Part shown: one piece after another, positions 37,012 to 45,246 of the stretch
Layout: the number at the start of each line of letters is the position of its first letter
Position numbering within the stretch: the first letter of the stretch is position 1
From: an uncultured Roseburia sp.
GTDB lineage: Bacteria; Bacillota; Clostridia; Lachnospirales; Lachnospiraceae
Assembly: GCA_900550935.1 (NCBI GenBank)
Contig: URUD01000006.1
Coordinates: 1-64,000, forward strand
Direction: 5' to 3'
Length of the DNA stretch: 64,000 nucleotides
Position numbers and translations under genes: made by a program
Notes under the pieces: model-generated
Told to the model about the DNA's origin: nothing
What the model saw: only the letters and a program-made list of their open reading frames with translations
Database searches by the model: none

Positions 37012-37770
37012 CTATACGAAGTTTTTGATAAAGCTCATCCGGTGGATCGGTGATGGTCCGACCTCTTTTAATGCCTTGATATGATCTGCCGAGCCATAGC
37101 CTTTGTTAGATGCAAATCCATACTCCGGCAGCATTTTGTCATATTCCACCATGAGCCTGTCCCTTGTCACTTTGGCAATGATGCTCGCCGCACCGATGGA
37201 AATGCTCTTTGCATCTCCTTTTATGATCGGCACCTGCCGGATCAAAACGCCCGGTATCGTAACTGCATCATTTAATAATATATCGGGTTTTACTTCCAAT
37301 TTGCTTATAGCCTCACGCATGGCTTCGTAAGTCGCCTGTAAGATATTGATCTCATCAATCCTCGCCGGTCCAACCATGCCGATCCCGGTCGCAACGGCTT
37401 TTTCCATGATGACATCGTAAAGCTCTTCCCGCTTTGCTGCCGAAAGCTTTTTAGAGTCGTTGATGTATAAGATGTCACAGTCTTTTGGCAGAATGACTGC
37501 GCCTGCCACAACAGGTCCTGCCAACGGTCCTCTTCCTACTTCATCAATGCCACAGATATAACCGCAGGCAGCGTATTCTTCTTCGTAGCGTTTTAGTTTC
37601 CTGCACCGCTCCAATTCTGCCCCATATTTTTCCTGTCTTTTTCTTGCCTGCTCGACGAGTTTTACGACTCCGCTCCGCTCATCTTTTTCATAGGTTTCTA
37701 TAAAACAAGGCAGCATTGTATCCTCTGCCGCCTTTAGTTCTTCTTTGATCTCTCCGATTTTCTTTTCCAT
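37012..37770 (-). CDS. rnhB: Ribonuclease HII
   Basis: The 252-residue enzyme cuts RNA in RNA-DNA hybrids and at single ribonucleotides in DNA. Catalytic acids sit in CGIDEVGRGPLAGPVVAGAV (D and E), LYINDSKKLS and LLNDAVTI; the C-terminal GYGSADHIKALKEVGPSPIHRMSF is a family mark. An N-terminal helical extension of about 70 residues before the catalytic domain is seen in many Firmicute RNase HII proteins. Confidence 0.96.
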   Translation of the reverse strand: MEKKIGEIKEELKAAEDTMLPCFIETYEKDERSGVVKLVEQARKRQEKYGAELERCRKLKRYEEEYAACGYICGIDEVGRGPLAGPVVAGAVILPKDCDILYINDSKKLSAAKREELYDVIMEKAVATGIGMVGPARIDEINILQATYEAMREAISKLEVKPDILLNDAVTIPGVLIRQVPIIKGDAKSISIGAASIIAKVTRDRLMVEYDKMLPEYGFASNKGYGSADHIKALKEVGPSPIHRMSFIKNFV

Positions 37771-37789
37771 TTCCGGTCATCCTTCCTGT

Positions 37790-38329
37790 CTACCCATCCA
37801 GCGCGCCGATCTTTGTAAACGGATAGATCCGCCACCTTGCCTTGCCCAGTATCGCTTCCCGCCGGATCAGTCCAACTCTTTTGTCTCTGCTGTCCATGCT
37901 CTTGTTCCGATTATCGCCCAGTACGAAATAGCTGTCATCATCCAGCGTGATCTCCTCGATCGCACAGCCGGGATTTTTTATGACTTCTTTTCCGTAGGAT
38001 TCCTGCAACCGTTCCCCGTTTATGTAGATGCTCCCCTCTTCATCGATCCGCACGGTCTCTCCGGGCAGTCCAATGATCCGTTTGATATAATAGGTGCCGT
38101 CCTGATAGGGAAACACGATAATATCAAACCGCTCCGGTTCATGAAACCGGTAAGTCAGCTTGTCCACGATCAGGTTGTCCCCATTATTTAAGGTTGGCTG
38201 CATGGACGAACCGCTTACCACCGTGCGCTGTCCCACAAACAAAATGATAAAAAATGCTGCCGCAAATACTACGATCACATACAGGATGAAATCGATCAGA
38301 GCACGCCTTTTCTTTCTTTCTGCGTTCAT
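37790..38329 (-). CDS. lepB: Type I signal peptidase (first copy)
   Basis: The roughly 180-residue enzyme removes signal peptides outside the membrane. One N-terminal membrane helix is followed by the catalytic Ser in VSGSSMQPTL and the catalytic Lys in YYIKRIIGLPG; the DNRNKSMDSR box is complete. The start is uncertain: the ATG at 38329, just after the rbgA stop codon, has GGAGAG about 10 bases upstream, while an ATG at 38347 would overlap rbgA by 14 bases. A second copy follows rbgA on its other side. Confidence 0.92.
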   Translation of the reverse strand: MNAERKKRRALIDFILYVIVVFAAAFFIILFVGQRTVVSGSSMQPTLNNGDNLIVDKLTYRFHEPERFDIIVFPYQDGTYYIKRIIGLPGETVRIDEEGSIYINGERLQESYGKEVIKNPGCAIEEITLDDDSYFVLGDNRNKSMDSRDKRVGLIRREAILGKARWRIYPFTKIGALDG

Positions 38330-38333
38330 GCTG

Positions 38334-39185
38334 CTAGTTCTCTCCATCCGGCACTTCTATTGTGATCCTGCCCAGTTTGCCACTGCGAAATTCATCGATC
38401 AGAAGTGTCGCTGCCTTGCTGTAATCCAGTTCATTTCCCCTGGAAATACATTTTCGGTTCTCTGCGATCTGCCGCAGTATCTCTGCCGGTGCCACGCTCT
38501 CATCCACCTGATAGCGTTCTTTTAAAATGCCCGGATATGCCTCGGTCAAAAGCTTGATCAGCTCTAACGATAATTCGTCGATATTTAAGATTTCATCCTT
38601 GATCGCGCCGATCAGTGCCAGACGAAGTCCGACTTTCTGGTCTTCAAATTTCGGCCACAGGATACCCGGTGTGTCTAATAATTCAACGTTTTTGTTAAGT
38701 CTGATCCACTGTTTTCCCTTGGTCACTCCCGGTTTATTTCCGGTCTTTGCACATGCCTTTCCGGCGTAGGAATTGATAAAAGTGGATTTTCCAACATTTG
38801 GGATACCAACAACCATCGCACGCACCGGGCGGTTTAAGATGCCCCTTTTCCGGTCACGTTCGATCTTTTCTTTACATGCCTCCATCACAACATTGGTCAC
38901 ATTTTTCATGCCCGCCTTGCTTCTGGAATCCAGACACACGACAAAATATCCTTTTTTACGGAAAAATTCTGCCCATTCCTGATTTCTCTTTTCATCGGAA
39001 AGATCCGATTTGTTCATCAGGATCAACCGGTATTTGTTCTTACCGAGTTCATCAATATCTGGGTTTCTGCTGCTGAGCGGTATTCTGGCATCTACCAGTT
39101 CTATTACTAAATCGATTAATTTTATATCTTCCTGCATTTGACGTTTTGCTTTTGTCATATGCCCCGGGTACCATTGAAACTGCAT
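38334..39185 (-). CDS. rbgA: Ribosome biogenesis GTPase RbgA (YlqF)
   Basis: The 283-residue circularly permuted GTPase acts late in 50S assembly. The motif order is permuted: G4 NKSD (about 58) before G1 GIPNVGKST (about 125) and G3 DTPGILWP. The opening QWYPGHMTKAKRQM and the C-terminal RNA-binding helical domain are family marks. The location near rplS and rnhB equals that of B. subtilis ylqF. Confidence 0.96.
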   Translation of the reverse strand: MQFQWYPGHMTKAKRQMQEDIKLIDLVIELVDARIPLSSRNPDIDELGKNKYRLILMNKSDLSDEKRNQEWAEFFRKKGYFVVCLDSRSKAGMKNVTNVVMEACKEKIERDRKRGILNRPVRAMVVGIPNVGKSTFINSYAGKACAKTGNKPGVTKGKQWIRLNKNVELLDTPGILWPKFEDQKVGLRLALIGAIKDEILNIDELSLELIKLLTEAYPGILKERYQVDESVAPAEILRQIAENRKCISRGNELDYSKAATLLIDEFRSGKLGRITIEVPDGEN

Positions 39186-39224
39186 ATTTCCCTCATTTCT
39201 GCGGATACTCCGCTTATTTTACTG

Positions 39225-39812
39225 CTAGGAAAAGAACCCAAAGCTGGAAAACGGTGCTACCCGAAACCAGGCTTTTCCTATGATATAATCTTTTTTTATG
39301 TTGCCGATATTCGCATACCGGCTGTCCTCACTGTTATTCCGGTTATCTCCAAGTACAAAATATTCATCCGAATCCAGCGTAATCTCTTCAGATGCAAGTC
39401 CTGCCTCCTCGATTGCTGCTGCCTCGATCTCTTCTTTATAGACTTCGCCATTGATGTAAACCGCTCCATTCTGGATCAGCACCGTATCGCCTGGCACGCC
39501 GATCACGCGCTTTACATAATAATGTGATTTTTCATTTCCGTTTGGCAGGAATACGATAATATCACCGCGCTTCGGATCTGTCACTTTATAAACGAAACGG
39601 TTTACGAGTATCTCATCCCCGCTGACTAAAGTTGGCGACATCGACTGTCCGACCACACTCGTGCGCAATCCGATAAAATAGACAAAAGTAAAGGCAAGCA
39701 CGATTGCAAGCAGGATCTCTATCATCCACGAAAACACTTCCCTGACCGCAGTAACATTTATCTTTCTTTTTTGTCTTCCAAAGTTTAATCCTTCTCTACC
39801 ACGTCTGCCCAC
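39225..39812 (-). CDS. lepB: Type I signal peptidase (second copy)
   Basis: The 195-residue enzyme has a basic N-terminus, one membrane helix (about 30-50), the catalytic Ser in VVGQSMSPTL, the catalytic Lys in YYVKRVIGVPG and the box LGDNRNNSEDSR. It differs clearly from the copy at 37790-38329, so the duplication is old. The start is the GTG at 39812, with AAGGAG 6 bases upstream. Confidence 0.93.
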   Translation of the reverse strand: MGRRGREGLNFGRQKRKINVTAVREVFSWMIEILLAIVLAFTFVYFIGLRTSVVGQSMSPTLVSGDEILVNRFVYKVTDPKRGDIIVFLPNGNEKSHYYVKRVIGVPGDTVLIQNGAVYINGEVYKEEIEAAAIEEAGLASEEITLDSDEYFVLGDNRNNSEDSRYANIGNIKKDYIIGKAWFRVAPFSSFGFFS

Positions 39813-39877
39813 AATGTTCTCCTTCCGTATCTACACAACATCGTGTTCATTTTAGCATAAAGCGTTTTTGTGCGCAA

Positions 39878-39916
39878 GAAAAAGGGCAGAATCCAAAAGG
39901 ATCTGCCGTTTTTTCA
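39878..39916 (-). terminator. Terminator of the chemoreceptor gene
   Basis: A stem GGCAGA-TCC / GGA-TTCTGCC with a T bulge and TTTT loop, flanked by A-rich and T-rich runs so it can work in both directions. On the minus strand it lies about 20 bases after the stop codon at 39935. Confidence 0.75.
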
Positions 39917-39934
39917 GAAGTGGTTTTTAAAATT

Positions 39935-41512
39935 CTACAATTTGAAGCGGTTGGTCTGCTGCTTTAAGTTGACGCTTAAGTCTGATAGTGCTGCTGTTTC
40001 CTGGCGACAGTCATCAATCGTTCCGGAAAGTGTCTGCATACTTGCACTTGTCTCCTCTGTGGATGCTGCGTTTTCCTCTGAAATAGCAGCCAACTGTTCT
40101 ACGACTCCGTTGATCGCATTTTTCTGCTGTTCAAGTTTTTCTGACTGTGCGTAAATGTCCTGTGTTGCTGCTGAAACAGTATCCATCTCTCCTTTTAGTC
40201 CCTCAAATGCATGCTTGGTATCTCCCAATTTTTCTTTCTGTATCTGTGCATCCTCGTTGACCTGATTCATCTTCTTTACACTCTCATCGGAGTTTGCGAC
40301 CAGCTCTTTGACAATTGCTTCAATCTGGCTGGCACTGCTGGCGGATTCCTCTGAGAGGGAGCGGATTTCTTCAGCTACAACTGCAAATCCCTTACCTGCC
40401 TCGCCGGCCCTTGCCGCCTCGATGCTTGCATTTAAGGATAACAGATTGGTCTGCTCTGCTATGCTCTGTATCATCTGTACTGCCTCGCCGATCTTACCTG
40501 CAGACTGGTTGGTCGCATTGGTCTGTTCGGTTACCGTCTCTATGGTGTCTAACGTCTTGTTATTGATATTCTCCAGCTCTCCAAGATTTTCCTCTGCCTG
40601 TGCTGCAATTTCATCCATTTTCTTAACAGAAAGTTCCAGATCACTTACGCTCTTGACATTCTGATCGATCACTTCTGCCATATCTGCCACCTGCTGGCTT
40701 GCTGATGTAGTTTCCTGTGCCTGAGAACTGCTTCCCATTGCAATTTCTTCCACTGCAACATTGACATTTCCAACGTTATCTGCAATCGTAGTGAATTTCG
40801 TGTTGAATTCTGTATTACTGCTGTTTAACTGGTCTGCCTGTCTGGCAATTGCAGCCACAATGTCTTTCAGTTCTTTATGTAGCTGACTTACAGCATGGTT
40901 CATCACGTCGATTTCATCTTTGCTTTTTGTATTTCCAACTTCAATCTCTCCGCTCAAATCCCCATCTGCAAGAACTCTAACCCGTACGGATGCTTTTTCA
41001 ATCCGTTTTGCAATAGATCTGGAAATGACAATCGACGTAACAAGGCAAATCACATACGCTACTGCCGCAATACCACAGAGGACCAATATAATTGATCTCA
41101 TGAACTTCTGCACATCCGCTCCTGGTTTACCTGCAAATAACATTCCATTGTTTGTTGGAATATAGTACCCATAATAGGATTCGCCATTTATAGAAATATT
41201 TGTTTCATAGAGAGTCTCTCCATTATTCAATACTTTCTCAATTACTTCATCCGATGCCTTGGTTCCAACTGTCCCCTCAATTGAACTGACTGTTCTGGTG
41301 TCCCCGGTAAACACGGTAATGTCAATATCCATTCCTCTATCACGCAGATAATTTACATTGCTGCTGTAACCCGTTACCGCCGCCTTAAGTGTCTCTTCGA
41401 TTCTGATGTCAATCTCATCTGATGCGATCACAACACTTGTAACCAGAAGTATCACTGCTAATACCATTAATGACATGGTCTCCATCAGAATTAATTTAAC
41501 TTTAATTTTCAT
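39935..41512 (-). CDS. Methyl-accepting chemotaxis protein
   Basis: The 525-residue receptor has a membrane helix at about 8-30, an extracellular Cache-like sensor (about 31-145, with GESYYGYYIPTNNGMLFAGKPG), a second helix (about 150-172), a HAMP segment and the signalling domain. The hairpin tip reads IAEQTNLLSLNASIEAARAGEAGKGFAVVAEEIR, a short quote being NASIEAARAGEAGKGFAVVA. The ligand is unknown. The ATG at 41512 has GGGGAGG 7 bases upstream. It implies that this organism is motile or descends from motile relatives. Confidence 0.92.
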   Translation of the reverse strand: MKIKVKLILMETMSLMVLAVILLVTSVVIASDEIDIRIEETLKAAVTGYSSNVNYLRDRGMDIDITVFTGDTRTVSSIEGTVGTKASDEVIEKVLNNGETLYETNISINGESYYGYYIPTNNGMLFAGKPGADVQKFMRSIILVLCGIAAVAYVICLVTSIVISRSIAKRIEKASVRVRVLADGDLSGEIEVGNTKSKDEIDVMNHAVSQLHKELKDIVAAIARQADQLNSSNTEFNTKFTTIADNVGNVNVAVEEIAMGSSSQAQETTSASQQVADMAEVIDQNVKSVSDLELSVKKMDEIAAQAEENLGELENINNKTLDTIETVTEQTNATNQSAGKIGEAVQMIQSIAEQTNLLSLNASIEAARAGEAGKGFAVVAEEIRSLSEESASSASQIEAIVKELVANSDESVKKMNQVNEDAQIQKEKLGDTKHAFEGLKGEMDTVSAATQDIYAQSEKLEQQKNAINGVVEQLAAISEENAASTEETSASMQTLSGTIDDCRQETAALSDLSVNLKQQTNRFKL

Positions 41513-41569
41513 CTTATTTCCTCCCCAAATACTTGTATACACTTGTTTTATTACAGTTCATCTGCACTA

Positions 41570-41575
41570 ATTATA
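41570..41575 (-). promoter_or_regulatory. Extended -10 of the chemoreceptor gene
   Basis: Minus strand TGATATAAT with only a weak -35 (GTGAAA-like). It is not a sigma-D (flagellar) type promoter. The interval 41576-41683 shows no gene. Confidence 0.5.
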
Positions 41576-41683
41576 TCACATCCAGTACTTTTTTCACATA
41601 TTTTATTTGTTCTTTTATAAATACTTTCATAAATACACTCTTAAAATCAGACTAAAAAGGAAGCGTATCAAACACCCCCTTAA

Positions 41684-41720
41684 TAAAAAAATGCCAGAAC
41701 CATTACTGGAACTGGCATTT
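41684..41720 (-). terminator. Terminator of rplS
   Basis: Minus strand stem AAATGCCAG / CTGGCATTT, extended by TTCC/GGTT pairs, followed by seven T, about 40 bases after the rplS stop codon. Confidence 0.88.
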
Positions 41721-41758
41721 CTTTATAAGAGACTTCTTTTGCAGTCCCTTTCTCGAAA

Positions 41759-42112
41759 TTATCTTACTAATTCTTTTACTTTTGCTTTCTTACCAACACG
41801 GTCTCTTAAGTAGTATAATTTAGCACGTCTTACTTTACCCTGACGAACAACTTCTACTTTTTCAACGTTTGGAGAATGCAGTGGCCAGGTTTTCTCTACG
41901 CCAACACCATTGGATAATTTACGAACGGTAAATGTCTCACGGTTGCTTCCGCCCTGTCTCTTAATAACAGTTCCTTCGAATACCTGAATTCTTTCACGGT
42001 TTCCCTCTTTGATCTTACCGTAAACTTTTACAGTATCACCAACACGGAACTCCGGTACTTCTGCCTTTAGCTGAGCTGCTTCAATGTTCTTAATGATTTC
42101 GTTTGCGTTCAT
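41759..42112 (-). CDS. rplS: 50S ribosomal protein L19
   Basis: The 117-residue protein lies at the 30S-50S interface. FRVGDTVKVYGKIKEGNRERIQVFEG and VEKTWPLHSPNVEKVEVVR are typical L19 segments, and the length is complete. In Bacillus and many Firmicutes trmD lies directly upstream; here trmD is about 17 kb away and rplS has its own promoter and terminator. Confidence 0.98.
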   Translation of the reverse strand: MNANEIIKNIEAAQLKAEVPEFRVGDTVKVYGKIKEGNRERIQVFEGTVIKRQGGSNRETFTVRKLSNGVGVEKTWPLHSPNVEKVEVVRQGKVRRAKLYYLRDRVGKKAKVKELVR

Positions 42113-42124
42113 TTTGTGACCTCC

Positions 42125-42180
42125 TAATTATCTGGATGTTCTTAATACGCCTATTCGTAACAGAGGACCATCTATTTACT
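42125..42180 (-). ncRNA. Possible L19 leader in the rplS 5' UTR
   Basis: The roughly 75-base leader can fold: GATGGT pairs with AACATC around an inner TACG-AATAGG-CGTA hairpin, shortly before the AGGAGG of rplS. Firmicutes are known to have an L19 autoregulatory leader; the match here was made by place and foldability only. Confidence 0.35.
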
Positions 42181-42192
42181 CACAACCATGAA

Positions 42193-42221
42193 ATCATAAC
42201 ATAAAATATGCGGATTGTAAA
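42193..42221 (-). promoter_or_regulatory. Promoter of rplS
   Basis: Minus strand TTTACA (42216-42221), 17-base spacer and TATGAT (42193-42198). It shows that rplS is expressed on its own here. Confidence 0.7.
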
Positions 42222-42254
42222 GAAGGTTTTTATCTTTTTTTCTTCTTTTTTTAC

Positions 42255-43337
42255 TTATTCGATCAACACTTCCATCACGATTGGATTATGATCCGCATGT
42301 TCAAACCCCAGATCTTTTGTCTCCACAGAATGGATCTTCACATTGGATGATACGATAAATCCATCTATCATATAGTACTGGAACTGCTCCGGGCTGCTGT
42401 CATTTCCGGCAAGCGGACGGTCTAAGGAACGGCACGACGGTGTCGTATTGTCCGTCACAAACTGAAACTCTTCTCCAAACGCTTCGACATCCACCTCGCC
42501 CGGCACCCACATATCCTCATTGATGATCGGATAGGCGCTGTTTTCATAGTTTGAAAATGACTGGTTGAAATCTCCTCCTGCAATGACATAATTGCCCTTT
42601 TGTGCTTCTTCCTGAAGTAAGTTCTGCAGCTGCTTTGTCTGTGCCTCCTTGCCCTCTCCGTCATCATAAGCTTCCAGATGGAGATTGACCAGAACAAGTT
42701 CATGATCTGTTCCCTCGACCGGGATGCGGTCTACCAACAGGCATCGCTTGAGATTGCAGAGCCGGATCGGATAAGAAAACGGACACGGCAGGGAAATGCG
42801 CTCCGCATCCGAAAGCGGATAAGAAGATAACGTGGCAATGCCACAGTCCACTTTTCCGATTGTAGGAAGCGGATAAGGCACATAAAGTACCTTATAATTA
42901 GCAGCAAATGTGGACTCATAGTCCGTCAGTGCCCTCGTTGCATACTCTAACTCGTCCACATAATAGGAACGTTTGGAAGAGCGGTCTACCTCCTGTAAAT
43001 ACATGATGTCCGCATCCAGCTCCCTAAGTTTTGTCGCGATGGAAGAAACATTTTCCGTTACCTGCTCCCTGCTGCTACTGCGCACATGCTCGCCGCCATC
43101 CATAAAGAAATCTGCCGTTTCCGAAAGTGCGCCATATCCGATGTTCCATGTCAGGACTGTAAACGTATCTCCCTGTGACAGTGTTTTTGTCGCATCCCCT
43201 GTGATCTCTACCTGTTCCACGTCCTCTGGTCTGTATTCGGTTACGGTCAGCACCCCGATCAAAAGCAGAAACGCTGCCAGTAAAATAAGGACAACGGCTG
43301 CCGCAATTTTAACCCCTCTCTTTTTGTGTACCCCCAT
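42255..43337 (-). CDS. Membrane-tethered endonuclease/exonuclease/phosphatase-family protein
   Basis: The 360-residue protein has one N-terminal membrane helix or uncleaved signal (about 9-32) and then an EEP fold: TVLTWNIGYGAL, MYLQEVDR, LVLVNLHLEAY, VIAGGDFNQSF and the C-terminal DHNPIVMEV. The metal ligands N, E, D-N and D-H of the family are all present, so it should be an active phosphodiesterase, acting on the outer face of the membrane. The substrate could be nucleic acid, a lipid headgroup or an inositol phosphate. It is the last gene of the accessory block; whether it belongs to the heme genes is unclear. Confidence 0.85.
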   Translation of the reverse strand: MGVHKKRGVKIAAAVVLILLAAFLLLIGVLTVTEYRPEDVEQVEITGDATKTLSQGDTFTVLTWNIGYGALSETADFFMDGGEHVRSSSREQVTENVSSIATKLRELDADIMYLQEVDRSSKRSYYVDELEYATRALTDYESTFAANYKVLYVPYPLPTIGKVDCGIATLSSYPLSDAERISLPCPFSYPIRLCNLKRCLLVDRIPVEGTDHELVLVNLHLEAYDDGEGKEAQTKQLQNLLQEEAQKGNYVIAGGDFNQSFSNYENSAYPIINEDMWVPGEVDVEAFGEEFQFVTDNTTPSCRSLDRPLAGNDSSPEQFQYYMIDGFIVSSNVKIHSVETKDLGFEHADHNPIVMEVLIE

Positions 43338-43414
43338 GTAATACCCCCTTGCTTTGCTTCTTTTTATTATTTTATCACAAAAGCAAGGTGTTTTTCATCT
43401 CTTTTTTCGTGTTT

Positions 43415-43440
43415 TTAGACAAAACCGAAATTTTGTCTAA
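43415..43440. repeat. Hairpin over the stop codon of the heme ATPase gene
   Basis: A perfect 10-bp inverted repeat TTAGACAAAA / TTTTGTCTAA with a 6-base loop covers the TAG stop codon. On the minus strand it is followed by A, not T, so it is not a standard terminator. It may protect the 3' end of the upstream message or be a protein site. Confidence 0.6.
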
Positions 43441-44216
43441 GCCGTCAGAACAACCTTTTTTCCCTCGACTTCCACAACCTTTAACGAAACGCCATACAGT
43501 TCTTTCATGCTCTCTGCCGTGATAACTTCCTGCGGTTTTCCCTGCATGACAATGCTGCCGTCCTTTAACCCGATAACCTCATCGGAATAAGTGATCGCCT
43601 GATTGATCTCATGGAGTACCATCAGAATGGTAATGCCGTACTCCCGGTTTAATTTTTTGACCAGCTCTAAGATCTCCAGCTGGTAACGGATATCAAGATA
43701 GGTGGTCGGCTCGTCTAAAAATAAAATCTTTGTATTCTGCGCCAGTGCCATTGCGATCCACACCCTCTGTCTTTGTCCGCCGGAGAGTGCCGCGATCTCC
43801 CGGTCACGATACGGCAGGATCCCGGTCACTTCCATGGCGCGCTCGACCAGCTCTTCATCCTCTTTTGTCCTCGTACCTAACATTTTCTGATAAGGCGTTC
43901 TGCCATAGCTGACCAACCGCTCTACCGTAATATCATCCGCCGCCGAATTGTACTGATGCACGATCGACACCCGTTTGGCAAAATCGATAAAACGCAGGTT
44001 TGCGATATTTTTTCCTTCTAATAAAATTTTTCCTTTTCCCGGTGTCTGGTTTTTGGTCATCAGCGAGAAAAGTGTGGATTTGCCACAACCGTTTGCCCCC
44101 ATCACCGTTGTGATGTTTCCCTCTTTTACCGCGAAAGAAAGGTCAGATAAAATGGTGTTTTTTCCATAAGAAAAAGAGACATGCTTTACTTCCATCAAAT
44201 TCTCTTTAGTTTCCAT
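43437..44216 (-). CDS. Heme/iron ABC transporter ATP-binding protein
   Basis: The 259-residue ATPase of the FecE/HtsC class has Walker A GANGCGKST (about 40-48), the signature LSGGQRQRVWIAMAL, Walker B ILFLDEPTTYLD and the H-loop VLHEINQA. It drives the permease encoded just upstream, with which it overlaps by 11 bases. The start METKENLMEV at 44216 is chosen because AGGAGG lies 10 bases before it. Heme as substrate is inferred from the binding protein and Shp-like protein in the same operon. Confidence 0.9.
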   Translation of the reverse strand: METKENLMEVKHVSFSYGKNTILSDLSFAVKEGNITTVMGANGCGKSTLFSLMTKNQTPGKGKILLEGKNIANLRFIDFAKRVSIVHQYNSAADDITVERLVSYGRTPYQKMLGTRTKEDEELVERAMEVTGILPYRDREIAALSGGQRQRVWIAMALAQNTKILFLDEPTTYLDIRYQLEILELVKKLNREYGITILMVLHEINQAITYSDEVIGLKDGSIVMQGKPQEVITAESMKELYGVSLKVVEVEGKKVVLTA

Positions 44217-45225
44217 ATTTTTTCGACCTCCTAAGCAGTAAAATAAAGAACGGTCCTCCGACCACACTCATGATCACAGCCGCACTGACCTCGTAAGGTG
44301 CCGCGATCGTTCGTCCGATCGTGTCTGCCAGCAGAAAAGTTGCCGCTCCCGCCAGCGCGGAAAACGGGATCAGCACTTTATGGTCACTGCCCACAAAAAG
44401 CCGTCCGATATGCGGCACGATCAGTCCCAAAAAGCTGATCGCTCCTGCTACCGCCGTTGAGATGCTCGCAAGCAAAACGGCGATCAAGGAGATCACGATC
44501 CTTGTCCGGTTTACGTCCACGCCAAGTCCGCGTGCCGTCTTATCTTCCAGACCAAGCAGATTACATTCTCCCGAAAATAACACTGCCAACAGCAGCCCTG
44601 CCACGACATACGGAAGCAGCATGGAAACGTCATCCCAGGTCTTCTGCGTGATATTAGCCTCAACGATCGATGCCACTCCGGTGCGGTCTCCGCCAGACAT
44701 CGTGCTGAACACACTTGACAATCCGGTAAATAACGCATCCACCGCCACACCGGTTAAAATAATACGCAGCGGGCTTAAGCCGCCTTTCCAGGAAAGACAG
44801 TACACCATAAAAAAGGCTGCCACGCCTCCCGCGAAAGCTGCCATCGGCGTAAAATAATACCACGCTGGAAACAGTGCTGTCACGCAGACCGCCAGAAAAG
44901 CGGCTCCACTTGAAATACCGATCAGTCCCGGATCTGCCAGCGGATTTTTCAAAACCGCCTGAAACAGGACACCGGACACTGCCGTTGCCGCTCCCGCCAT
45001 CAATGAAATAAAGATTCGCGGGAAACGCAGATCATACACTGCCGCCACGTCCGGATCGTACTCCACAAACAGTCCACGCACAAGCTGTCCAAATCCCACC
45101 GACAGACTTCCGGTATTGACCGCTACAAAAAACAATATAATAAGAAGAAACACCGTCACACCAAAGGACAGCAGTATCTTTCTTTTTTTCCCGATTGGTT
45201 TCTTTTCTCTTTTCCTTGCAAACAT
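44206..45225 (-). CDS. FecCD-type heme/iron ABC permease
   Basis: The 339-residue membrane protein has 9-10 helices and the FecCD family marks: VYDLRFPRIFISLMAGAATAVSGVLFQAVLKNPLADPGLIG is represented by LRFPRIFISLMAGA and NPLADPGLIGIS; the late GAISFLGLIVPHIGRLFVG contains the ATPase-coupling GLIVPHIGR. It moves the heme or siderophore delivered by the lipoprotein. It lies 21 bases after the binding-protein gene. Homodimeric permease is likely, as only one gene is present. Confidence 0.92.
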   Translation of the reverse strand: MFARKREKKPIGKKRKILLSFGVTVFLLIILFFVAVNTGSLSVGFGQLVRGLFVEYDPDVAAVYDLRFPRIFISLMAGAATAVSGVLFQAVLKNPLADPGLIGISSGAAFLAVCVTALFPAWYYFTPMAAFAGGVAAFFMVYCLSWKGGLSPLRIILTGVAVDALFTGLSSVFSTMSGGDRTGVASIVEANITQKTWDDVSMLLPYVVAGLLLAVLFSGECNLLGLEDKTARGLGVDVNRTRIVISLIAVLLASISTAVAGAISFLGLIVPHIGRLFVGSDHKVLIPFSALAGAATFLLADTIGRTIAAPYEVSAAVIMSVVGGPFFILLLRRSKKYGN

Positions 45226-45246
45226 GATCTTTTCCTTTTCCTGTGA

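Noticed and set aside
43415..43440. Intrinsic terminator after the heme ATPase gene
   Set aside because: The hairpin is strong but is followed on the minus strand by A residues, not T; kept only as an inverted repeat.
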